Assembly (NCBI GenBank): GCA_937950105.1
Contig: CALFEM010000523.1
Location: forward strand, 1 to 14,640
Reading direction: 5' to 3'
DNA from: an uncultured Alphaproteobacteria bacterium
GTDB taxonomy: Bacteria; Pseudomonadota; Alphaproteobacteria; Rhizobiales; Hyphomicrobiaceae
Length of the DNA: 14,640 bases
Shown piece after piece: positions 7,202 to 13,056 of this stretch (position 1 is the first letter of the stretch; the number at the start of each line of letters is the position of its first letter). Under the pieces are notes generated by a model. That model did not search any database, was not told where the DNA came from, and saw only the letters and a program-made list of their open reading frames with translations. Both the position numbers and the translations under genes were made by a program.

Positions 7202-7311
7202 GCGCGTGGGGCTGGCGGGGCGGCCACGCGCAAAGGAAGAAGCGCGTGGGGCTGGCGGGGCGGCCACGCGCAAAGGAAGAAGCGCGTGGGGCTGGCGGGG
7301 CGGCCACGCGC
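7202..7311. repeat. 40-bp tandem repeat, 2.75 copies, hairpin-forming
   Basis: Units start at 7202, 7242 and 7282. The first two 40-base units are identical; the third matches for 30 bases and then diverges. Each unit holds an inverted repeat, GCGCGTGG and CCACGCGC around a 14-base G-rich loop, followed in the full units by the purine run AAAGGAAGAA. The period is not a multiple of three and no gene reads through it. It lies between the amidohydrolase stop and the DUF1244 gene. Confidence 0.95.
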
Positions 7312-7324
7312 AGGAAGCGAAGGC

Positions 7325-7342
7325 GAGGGGGCTGGCCCCCTC
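7325..7342. repeat. GC-rich palindrome
   Basis: Eight-base arms GAGGGGGC and GCCCCCTC separated by TG, directly after the 40-bp repeat array. It is a strong potential hairpin with no T run after it, so it may slow or end transcripts from the amidohydrolase gene, but it is not a typical terminator. Confidence 0.7.
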
Positions 7343-7420
7343 GACCCCGCACCTGGGGTTGCCAAGCGCGGTTGGCGTCACCTAATCAAGGGTGGTCAGG
7401 GGACCAGGAGATCGCTGCAC

Positions 7421-7729
7421 ATGGCCGACATCGACGACAGGACGCGCATCGAGATGGAAGCCGCCGTCTACCGCCGGCTGGTCGAGCATCTGCGCAAACG
7501 CACCGACGTACAGAATATCGACCTGATGAATCTCGCCGGGTTCTGCCGCAACTGCCTCGCCAACTGGATGATGGACGCAGCGAAGGACAAGGGGCTGGCG
7601 CTCGACAAGGATGCCTCGCGGGAGATCGTCTACGGCGAGCCCTACAAGGACTGGGTGGCGAAGCACCAGAAGGAGGCGAGCGCGGAAAAGCTCGCCGCGT
7701 TCGAAGTCAACCGCCCGAAGGAACACTGA
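7421..7729 (+). CDS. DUF1244 family protein
   Basis: A 102-residue protein covering the whole DUF1244 family (usual length about 100). The family core is clear: AAVYRRLVEHLRKRTDVQNIDLMNLAGFCRNCLANWM at residues 14-50 and DASREIVYGEPYKDWVAKHQKEA at 64-86. The paired cysteines Cys42 and Cys45 in FCRNC suggest a metal or redox site, which is inference. It is probably cytoplasmic and mostly helical. The ATG at 7421 has AGGAG 10 bases upstream; an open frame extends further 5' but runs through the tandem repeat and is not coding. The function of the family is unknown. It faces the SHOCT gene, whose stop is 24 bases away, with no terminator between. Confidence 0.92.
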   Translation: MADIDDRTRIEMEAAVYRRLVEHLRKRTDVQNIDLMNLAGFCRNCLANWMMDAAKDKGLALDKDASREIVYGEPYKDWVAKHQKEASAEKLAAFEVNRPKEH

Positions 7730-7753
7730 CGCCGTAAACCACCAGCGGGGGCG

Positions 7754-8596
7754 TCACAGCCGCTTCAGCAGTTCAGCCTTCTTGGTCTCGAACTCTTCCT
7801 TGGTCAGCACGCCGTTCTTGTGCAATTCGCCGAGCTTGCCGATCGCATCCATGATGTCGGACGAGACGTTGCGGCCCGAGGGCGCGGACGTGTGCGCCGG
7901 TGCCGGCGCTGCGTCCTGTGCTGCGGCAGGGGTTGGGCTGGTCGCGGCGCTCGTGCCCTTGCCTGACACGACCGGCAGGTCGGAGACGCGCACCGTGCCG
8001 TACTGGCTGGTGAACGTCATCGACCGGTCGCCGCTCTGCTGCTGCGAGAAGCCGCCGATGGCATGGTCACCCGTGTCGTAAACCGTGACGCTGCCGTCCA
8101 CGTCGATGGCGAGACGCCGCGTCGCCGGGAAGTATGCGTAGCGCATCGAGTTCTGGCCGCCGGTCGAGCCGGGGCTGCCGAGATCACCCGGCCACCAGTT
8201 CGAGCCGCCACCGCCACCAACGAAAATGCTCGATCCGCCGCCATGGCCGCCACCGAATCCGCCGCCCTGGCTCTGGCTCTGGTAGCTGCCCGACATGGGC
8301 GCGGCGGTTGCGGGGGCGGCCACCGGCAGGCCGCCGGACCGCAACAGCCCGGCGATGTCCTCGGCCATGTTGGCGACGCGCGCCTTCAGAGCGTTGTTGA
8401 ACATGTCGCCGATCATGATCATGCCGCCCGACGACCATTGGCCCATGCCGCCGAGCTCGGGGTGGTTGAACTGCGCCTGCGTGCCGCCGCCGTAGCTGAC
8501 GGCCTGCAGCAGGGCCATTGCGGCGTCGGAGGAAAAGCCGTGGCGACGCGCGAGGTCGTCGAGCGCGCGCAGGCCGTCCGGAGTGAGGTCGGGCAT
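7754..8596 (-). CDS. SHOCT-domain protein with Gly-rich middle
   Basis: A 280-residue protein in four parts. Residues 1-86 form a helical domain with [23 protein letters not shown] and [10 protein letters not shown], a block I recall from a widespread proteobacterial family. Residues 104-136 are Ser/Gln/Gly-rich. Residues 148-210 form a beta-rich domain ([36 protein letters not shown]). After a Pro/Ala linker, residues 247-280 form a SHOCT helical hairpin ([24 protein letters not shown]). No signal peptide or membrane segment is seen. SHOCT segments occur at protein ends and are thought to mediate oligomer or partner contacts; the role of this protein is unknown. Start ATG at 8596 has AGGAG 11 bases upstream. 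Confidence 0.87.
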   Translation of the reverse strand: MPDLTPDGLRALDDLARRHGFSSDAAMALLQAVSYGGGTQAQFNHPELGGMGQWSSGGMIMIGDMFNNALKARVANMAEDIAGLLRSGGLPVAAPATAAPMSGSYQSQSQGGGFGGGHGGGSSIFVGGGGGSNWWPGDLGSPGSTGGQNSMRYAYFPATRRLAIDVDGSVTVYDTGDHAIGGFSQQQSGDRSMTFTSQYGTVRVSDLPVVSGKGTSAATSPTPAAAQDAAPAPAHTSAPSGRNVSSDIMDAIGKLGELHKNGVLTKEEFETKKAELLKRL

Positions 8597-8865
8597 GAGG
8601 GTCGGCTCTCCTGTGAAACATCTGCGCGCGGCGCGCGCGGTTGGCGCGCATATGTCGTCCGCGATCGCGCATTATCAAGCGCGAAGCGCGTCAAATCGTT
8701 CCGGCGCGCAGGTTTCGCGGCTCTCGGCACACCAAGCATGCGGGCCACACATGGCTTGCCTTATCGTTGTGCAGCGGGCCAGCGTGGTCGCGGACGGCAA
8801 AAAGCTCTGGATGGTGGCCGCGCACGCCTTGTTTCCGCCCGGCGGTGGCGCCTAGGGTCCGGGCA
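8597..8865. other. Spacer between the SHOCT gene and the gapR palindromes
   Basis: I see no supportable gene in this stretch. An ATG at 8751 opens a 34-codon frame ending at 8855, but it has no ribosome-binding site and no recognisable product. The promoter of the minus-strand SHOCT gene should lie here; I could not define it. Confidence 0.5.
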
Positions 8866-8932
8866 CCAGAGCATCATCCGATCGCACGGAATTCGCCTTT
8901 GGCGATTCGGCGGTCGGATAAAGATGCTCTGG
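8866..8932. repeat. Composite palindrome upstream of gapR, first element
   Basis: Outer arms CCAGAGCATC (8866-8875) and GATGCTCTGG (8923-8932) are perfect. Inside them ATCCGATCGC (8876-8885) pairs with GCGGTCGGAT (8910-8919), with one wobble pair and an AAA bulge. The core GAATTCGCC TTT GGCGATTC completes a long cruciform or hairpin. The AGAGCATNATCCGA style resembles palindromic spacer repeats common in Hyphomicrobiales genomes. Confidence 0.85.
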
Positions 8933-8942
8933 CAGTATGAAG

Positions 8943-9005
8943 CTGGAGGCGCTTCCATCCGATCAGTAACCGCAAGCGGTTCCGTCAGATCGGATAGCGC
9001 TCCAG
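8943..9005. repeat. Composite palindrome upstream of gapR, second element
   Basis: Outer arms CTGGAG (8943-8948) and CTCCAG (9000-9005), middle arms ATCCGATC (8957-8964) and GATCGGAT (8988-8995), and inner arms AACCGC (8968-8973) and GCGGTT (8976-8981) nest around an AA loop. It shares the ATCCGATC core with the element at 8866-8932, so the two form a pair. A third hairpin, GCGCCGT (9010-9016) with ACGGCGC (9022-9028), follows just before the gapR ribosome-binding region. Confidence 0.8.
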
Positions 9006-9064
9006 AGGAGCGCCGTGAGGGACGGCGCCAAGTGCAATCACATTCACGCGGGGAGAGTGCGTCC

Positions 9065-9358
9065 ATGACCACGCTGCAGGCTTCGACCCAGAACCAGCTT
9101 CGCCAGCTCATCGAGCAGATCGAGCGGCTCGAGGAGGAGAAGAAGGCGCTGGCCGGCGACATCCGTGACAAGTTCGCGGAGGCGAAGGCGCTCGGCTTCG
9201 ACGTCAAGGTGATGAAGCAGGTGATCCGGCTGCGCAAGAAGTCGCAGACCGAGCGGCAGGAGGAGGAGAGCGTCCTCGAAGTCTACCTGCACGCCCTCGG
9301 CATGCTCGACGGCGCCCGCCTCGAGCGCGAGGCCGATGCCATGCTGGCCGCGGAGTAG
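9065..9358 (+). CDS. gapR: GapR (DUF2312) nucleoid-associated DNA-binding protein
   Basis: A 97-residue protein covering the full DUF2312/GapR family. It opens with a basic/acidic coiled coil, [50 protein letters not shown] (residues 10-59), then the family signature [18 protein letters not shown] (62-79) and a short helical tail. In Caulobacter, GapR forms a clamp around overtwisted, AT-rich DNA ahead of RNA and DNA polymerases and stimulates gyrase and topoisomerase IV. The same role is inferred here. The ATG at 9065 has GGGGAGA about 8 bases upstream; the frame is open further 5' but passes through the palindromes and is non-coding. The gene stands alone, with structured repeats on both sides. 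Confidence 0.93.
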   Translation: MTTLQASTQNQLRQLIEQIERLEEEKKALAGDIRDKFAEAKALGFDVKVMKQVIRLRKKSQTERQEEESVLEVYLHALGMLDGARLEREADAMLAAE

Positions 9359-9377
9359 CAGCGCTGTTTTTTGTTTG

Positions 9378-9449
9378 GCGCGGGCATGGCCCGCGCGTCC
9401 GGCGCACCGGCGCCGGGGCCCCTCGGACCCTGAAACGGCTTCGCCGTTT
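9378..9449. repeat. Three hairpins directly after gapR
   Basis: Perfect stems at 9378-9396 (GCGCGGGC, loop ATG, GCCCGCGC), 9399-9416 (CCGGCGC, loop ACCG, GCGCCGG) and 9433-9449 (AAACGGC, loop TTC, GCCGTTT). The last ends in TTT and is the best candidate terminator for gapR. A run of six T precedes the first stem rather than following it, so that one is not a classical terminator on the plus strand. Confidence 0.75.
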
Positions 9450-9459
9450 GAGTGTTAGC

Positions 9460-9615
9460 GCGCTCCGATCGCTCGGCGCCTTCCGCCGAGCGTGAATCGG
9501 CAGCGACAAACAAGAGCGTGAATCGGCAGCGCCACCCACGCGCTCCGATCGCTCGGCGCCTTCCGCCGAGCGTGAATAGGCAGCGCCAAACAAGAACGTG
9601 AATCGGCAGCGCCAC
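9460..9615. repeat. 80-bp tandem duplication with inner palindrome
   Basis: Two units start at 9460 and 9540 and match over about 76 bases with three substitutions. Each begins with an inverted repeat, GCTCGGCG and CGCCGAGC around CCTTC, and carries two copies of CGTGAAT(C/A)GGCAGCG spaced 30 bases apart, so this short motif occurs four times in all. A weaker stem, CCCAG and CTGGG, follows at 9637-9652. No gene is supported here; long minus-strand frames across it read repetitive Arg/Ala-rich nonsense. Confidence 0.93.
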
Positions 9616-9778
9616 TAAGAAGGTGAGCGCCCCGCACCCAGTCGGCGCTGGGCCGGGAGCGCTCGCGGTGAAGAAGGGCGTCGCCCCTTGCTCCCCCGCT
9701 TTCCGCAAAACCGCGCTGCGGATCGATACCCGACCGCACGGCTCGTCATTCGCTGGTGACATGAGCCCGAGTTTTCCG
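9616..9778. other. Spacer between the 80-bp repeat and oxyR
   Basis: I see no gene in this part of the gapR-oxyR spacer. It holds a weak stem at 9637-9652 and an imperfect inverted repeat around 9673-9690 (AAGGGCG with CGCCCCTT). The oxyR promoter should lie at its right end or just beyond it. Confidence 0.4.
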
Positions 9779-9825
9779 ATCAGGTCAAATCGATAAATGG
9801 ACTTGTCTCCATAAGGCTGCCTGAT
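9779..9825. promoter_or_regulatory. Candidate operator upstream of oxyR
   Basis: Two nested dyads: outer ATCAGG (9779-9784) with CCTGAT (9820-9825), and inner ATGGA (9797-9801) with TCCAT (9808-9812). Their centres differ by 2.5 bases, so the symmetry is imperfect. The 47-base span is similar to the extended footprint of an OxyR tetramer, and the site lies 68-114 bases before the oxyR start. It does not match the enteric OxyR consensus of four ATAG/CTAT boxes. No clear -35/-10 pair was found. Confidence 0.3.
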
Positions 9826-9881
9826 AACTTCAGGGTGTTCTGGAACCGATGCGGGCCGGCGTCGCGCTCGACAGAACCGCG

Positions 9882-9886
9882 GGAGG
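9882..9886 (+). promoter_or_regulatory. Shine-Dalgarno site deciding the oxyR GTG start
   Basis: GGAGG six bases before the GTG at 9893. The next in-frame ATG lies well inside the DNA-binding helices, so the GTG must be the start. Confidence 0.75.
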
Positions 9887-9892
9887 CTCGTC

Positions 9893-10897
9893 GTGGTTCA
9901 CGTCACCCTGAAGCAACTCCGCTATTTCGACGCGCTGGCGCGGCTGCAGCACTTCGGCCGCGCGGCCGAGGCCTGCTCCGTCACGCAGCCGGCACTGTCG
10001 ATGCAGATCCGCGAGCTGGAGTTGAGCCTCGGCCTCGATCTCGTCGAGCGCACGCGGGCCGGCGTGCAACTGACCGACAAGGGCCGCGAAATCGCGATGC
10101 GCGCCGCGCGCATCCTCGGCGACGTGCGCTCGCTGGTCGAGTTCGCGCAGCATTCCGAGCAGGTGCTGGCCGGCAAGCTGAAGCTCGGCGTGATCCCGTC
10201 GATCGCGCCCTATCTGCTGCCGCCGTTGCTGCCGCTGGTGCGCGGCGCTTATGGCGATCTCGAACTGCACGTGCGCGAGACGCAGACGGCGCATCTGATC
10301 GACGAACTGATCGAAGGCAAGATCGACTGCATGCTGCTGGCGCTGCCGATCGAGCATCCCGACATCCAGACACTGCCGCTGTTGCAGGATCGCTTCCTGC
10401 TGGCGCTGCCGCAAAGCGGGCGTCTCTCCGGCCTCGTGCGCGCCACGCGCGACATGATCGAGGGCGAGAAACTGCTGCTGCTCGAGGAAGGGCATTGCCT
10501 GCGCGATCAGGCGCTCGCCTACTGCAATCTGCGCGAGGTGGCCGGCGTCAACACGTTCGGCGCGTCGAGCCTGTCGACCATCGTCGAGATGGTGGCTGCG
10601 GGGTTCGGCATCACGCTGCTGCCGGAGATGTCGCTGCCGATCGAGGCGCGCGGCCGGCGGCTGCGCATCGTGCCGTTCGCCGAGCCACAGCCTTCCCGCA
10701 GCGTCGGTCTGGCGTGGCGCCGGACCAGCCCGCGCACGCGCGACTTCGAGGCGATCGGCGCGCTTTTGCGCGAGGCGTGGACGGCACAGTCGGCGGCGAT
10801 CAGCGCGGCGATCGCGGACAGCGCCGGAGAGCCAGGGGCGCGGACCGCCAAGCCGGCTCGCTCGGGCGCACGACACACGAAACCCGAAATCGGGTGA
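9893..10897 (+). CDS. oxyR: OxyR-type hydrogen peroxide sensor, LysR family
   Basis: A 334-residue LysR regulator. The helix-turn-helix domain is at residues 4-64 (TLKQLRYFDALARLQHFGRAAEACSVTQPALSMQIRELE). The effector domain contains LLLLEEGHCLRDQALAYC, in which Cys202 and Cys211 are spaced nine residues apart, exactly as the peroxide-sensing Cys199-Cys208 pair of E. coli OxyR; FGASSLSTIVEMVAAGFGITLLPE at 222-245 also matches OxyR. So it should form a disulfide on peroxide exposure and activate antioxidant genes. The start is a GTG with GGAGG six bases upstream. OxyR is usually about 305 residues; the extra 25-30 residues here are an Ala/Arg-rich tail (about 305-334) of unknown use. No catalase or peroxiredoxin gene adjoins it in this window. 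Confidence 0.9.
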   Translation: MVHVTLKQLRYFDALARLQHFGRAAEACSVTQPALSMQIRELELSLGLDLVERTRAGVQLTDKGREIAMRAARILGDVRSLVEFAQHSEQVLAGKLKLGVIPSIAPYLLPPLLPLVRGAYGDLELHVRETQTAHLIDELIEGKIDCMLLALPIEHPDIQTLPLLQDRFLLALPQSGRLSGLVRATRDMIEGEKLLLLEEGHCLRDQALAYCNLREVAGVNTFGASSLSTIVEMVAAGFGITLLPEMSLPIEARGRRLRIVPFAEPQPSRSVGLAWRRTSPRTRDFEAIGALLREAWTAQSAAISAAIADSAGEPGARTAKPARSGARHTKPEIG

Positions 10898-10991
10898 AGC
10901 CCGCGGCGCAGGTTCCAATGAACGCAGCGGTTCATAAGATTAGAAACCGATGGCGACCGTGTCGAGGATTGAGCTTCGGCCGATCAGGCGC

Positions 10992-12602
10992 TCAGTTGCC
11001 GCTGGTCTTGACCGAGCGGCGCGTGAGCTGGCCGATCGGGTCGTGCAGCGCGTCGTCGAGTGCCGAGAGATCGACGGCCTTGCCCTGGAACTGCTGCGCG
11101 ATGAGCAGTTCCATCTGCTGCTGGCCGGGGCGCAGGCGCATCGGCAACTCGTCGTCGTCCTTGCCGAGCAGTTCGAGCGTTGCCTGCACCTGCGGATGTG
11201 CGAGGCGCGTCAGTACCGGATCGTCGGCGGAGGCCGTCTCGGTGAGGAACGGCGACACCGGGAACGGGCGGTACGACATCTCGTCGGGGTGATCGTCGTC
11301 GAATTCGGGCGCCGCGACGAAGCCCGTCGACCAGCCGGCGCGCTCGATGTCGGTGAGGCTCGGCGGGGTGCCGGGGGCGGCGAGGGCAGCGGGATCGATG
11401 GCGGCGACGCGCGGCGCCTCCGGCTCGGCCTTCTTCGCGGCAGGCAGTTCGGGGGCCGGGCCGCTGCCGCCGGTCAGGCTGGCCAGCGCCATGCGGCGCG
11501 CTTCGGCGGACACGGGTTCCGGTTTCTTCACGAGCCTCGGTTCAGGCATGAACGAGGCGAGGCTGAACAGGGAGGCGAGCTTGCTGCGGTCTGCCGTCGA
11601 CACGGCCGGCTGCGCGGGCACCTCGAGTTTCGGCTTCGCCGCTGGCGCCTGCGGCATCGGCTTGGGGTCGGCTGCGGCGACCGTGGTGCCGCGCGGGCTC
11701 GCGGTCCAGCCGGCGGGGATTCCGGGCCGGGTGGCGAGCTTCGGCTCGGCGACGAGACGCGGCCCGGCGATCGCGCCGTCGTCGGTATCGGCCGCGGCGA
11801 CGGCCACCGGCTTGGCTGCGGGCTTTGCGGTCTCGGTTTTCCATGCTGCTGCGGGCGCCGTGACCTTGCCGGCGTCGGCGACCATGGTCGCCGTCTTCTG
11901 GCTCGCGCGCAGATCGAAGAAGGCCGCGACCTGCTGCGCCAGTTCCTGATAGCGCGACTTGGCGACGACGTAATCCTGGCGCGTCAGCGGGCGGCCATCG
12001 GGCGGCGTGTGCTTGGTATTGCCGTTCGGGAACAGCAGCGCGAGTTCGTAGCGCGGCATGCGCGGCCAGTGGCGCACGTTGCCGGTGTCGAGATGCACGA
12101 ACGGCACGCCAGAGGTCGGGTAGTAGCCGACGCCGCCCCTCTCGCGCACGAGGCCCGAGTAGCGGATCTGCTTCAGCGGCACGTCAGGGAAATGGATGTC
12201 GGCGGCCTTGCCCATGACGTGGCGGCTGTTCTTGGCCTGACCGCCGCCATTACGGCGCAAGCCTTCGTTGGTGCCGGACGAGCGATAGCCGGAGATCAGG
12301 TGGATGGGCTCCTTCGAGCCGAGTTCGGCGTGGACCTCCCAGATCAGGTCGATCAGCTCGGGGTCCATGGTCGTGGCTTCGTTCTTGCGCCAGTCGCGCA
12401 TCATCCAGGAAATCTTCTTCAGCGCTTCGGCGTCGCGCTTGCCGCCGCGCATGTAGGTGACGCTCAGCGTCTCCTTGGTGTGGATGTTGTAGAACGAGAG
12501 GCTGCGCTCGCCGTCGCTGCGGGCCTTGAGCGCGGACATGCCCGCGCTGCCAATGGCGATGGACGCGACCATGGCCGCGAGCAGACCTCGTGCGATCGGC
12601 AT
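10992..12602 (-). CDS. DUF882 / M15-like exported peptidase with long Pro/Ala tail
   Basis: A 536-residue protein. Residues 1-23 form a short signal or anchor (MPIARGLLAAMVASIAIGSAG). The DUF882 domain spans about 33-235: LSFYNIHTKETLSVTY, HLISGYRSSGTNEGLR (101-116), then SRHVMGKAADIHF, which fits the M15 zinc motif SxHxxGxAxD with His128 and Asp135, and PFVHLDTG with His170. Relatives such as E. coli MepK (YcbK) cut peptidoglycan cross-links, so a cell-wall hydrolase is likely but unproven. Residues 240-480 are Ala/Pro/Lys-rich and low in complexity, perhaps a wall-spanning stalk, and a conserved-looking end follows (LTRLAHPQVQATLELLGKDDDEL). The ATG at 12602 has GGGGA about 10 bases upstream; an ATG at 12632 is a second choice. 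Confidence 0.85.
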   Translation of the reverse strand: MPIARGLLAAMVASIAIGSAGMSALKARSDGERSLSFYNIHTKETLSVTYMRGGKRDAEALKKISWMMRDWRKNEATTMDPELIDLIWEVHAELGSKEPIHLISGYRSSGTNEGLRRNGGGQAKNSRHVMGKAADIHFPDVPLKQIRYSGLVRERGGVGYYPTSGVPFVHLDTGNVRHWPRMPRYELALLFPNGNTKHTPPDGRPLTRQDYVVAKSRYQELAQQVAAFFDLRASQKTATMVADAGKVTAPAAAWKTETAKPAAKPVAVAAADTDDGAIAGPRLVAEPKLATRPGIPAGWTASPRGTTVAAADPKPMPQAPAAKPKLEVPAQPAVSTADRSKLASLFSLASFMPEPRLVKKPEPVSAEARRMALASLTGGSGPAPELPAAKKAEPEAPRVAAIDPAALAAPGTPPSLTDIERAGWSTGFVAAPEFDDDHPDEMSYRPFPVSPFLTETASADDPVLTRLAHPQVQATLELLGKDDDELPMRLRPGQQQMELLIAQQFQGKAVDLSALDDALHDPIGQLTRRSVKTSGN

Positions 12603-13056
12603 GCGAGCGCTTTCCCCGTATACGCTGCCCATGCGACCGCAACGGCCGATCCCTGTCACCGGCCGCGGGACAGAAGTCCCGCGAGGCGCGCATGAGCGAA
12701 ACACTAGCGTAAGGTTAATCCCCAACCCTTAACGATGAGTAAGCCTGTCAATGGCGGCCGAATTGGGGTGATCGCGTGGCGCGCTCTGCCACCTTGGTTA
12801 AGGGGTCTATTTGTTCGCAACGCCACGTGAGCACGCGCCGTTCTCGGACGACTAGTGGCGAGCAGCGCCCCCGATCGCCCGTGCATTCTCCTCGCGCGGC
12901 GCGAAACGGCGGCGCCAGCCGCACGCGTCACGTTTGGGCAACACGCCTCGCGCGGCCAGACACAGCGACCGCTTCGCGCTGCTGCGGAAACGACATTATT
13001 TCGGCTATGGTGCGCTCCGTTCGGGTGTAACGGAAAGCGCGTGGAGTGTGGCGAAC
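12603..13056. other. Divergent intergenic region (454 bases)
   Basis: It lies between the minus-strand DUF882 gene and the plus-strand pentapeptide gene, so both promoters should be here. Visible are a perfect hairpin at 12664-12683, two TTAA boxes ten bases apart (12715-12718 and 12729-12732) and a third at 12798-12801, and a TATGGT -10-like box at 13006-13011, 45 bases before the pentapeptide gene start, without a convincing -35. The frames open across it look non-coding: no ribosome-binding site, Arg-rich translation. Confidence 0.5.
12664..12683 (-). promoter_or_regulatory. Perfect hairpin in the DUF882 gene leader
   Basis: Arms CGCGGGAC and GTCCCGCG, eight perfect pairs, around a tetraloop (AGAA on the plus strand, TTCT in the DUF882 transcript). 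It ends about 60 bases before the DUF882 start codon. A leader RNA structure or a repressor site are both possible; nothing in the sequence decides between them. Confidence 0.5.

Noticed and set aside
7202..7311. CRISPR array
   Set aside because: Units are directly adjacent with no variable spacers, only 2.75 copies are present, and no cas gene is nearby.
7020..7381. Minus-strand frames through the 40-bp repeat giving repeated Pro/Arg/Ala peptides
   Set aside because: The 40-base period is not a multiple of three, so successive units are read in different frames; the peptides are an artefact of the DNA repeat.
8751..8855. Possible 34-residue small protein ([16 protein letters not shown]...)
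   Set aside because: No ribosome-binding site, no recognisable family, and it ends just before the palindromic spacer repeats. It cannot be supported.
9283..9762. Minus-strand frame with repeated LPIH/RFTLGG-like segments
   Set aside because: It is the translation of the 80-bp DNA duplication and overlaps the gapR end. No start signal is present.
10898..10991. Terminator between the convergent oxyR and DUF882 genes
   Set aside because: No stable stem followed by a T run was found in these 94 bases.
10950..12695. Plus-strand open frame of 581 codons across the DUF882 gene
   Set aside because: The opposite strand carries an intact zinc-peptidase motif and signal peptide; the plus frame is repetitive Gly/Arg/His with no domain.
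12715..12732. CtrA binding site
   Set aside because: The two TTAA boxes are ten bases apart rather than seven, so it does not meet the known consensus.
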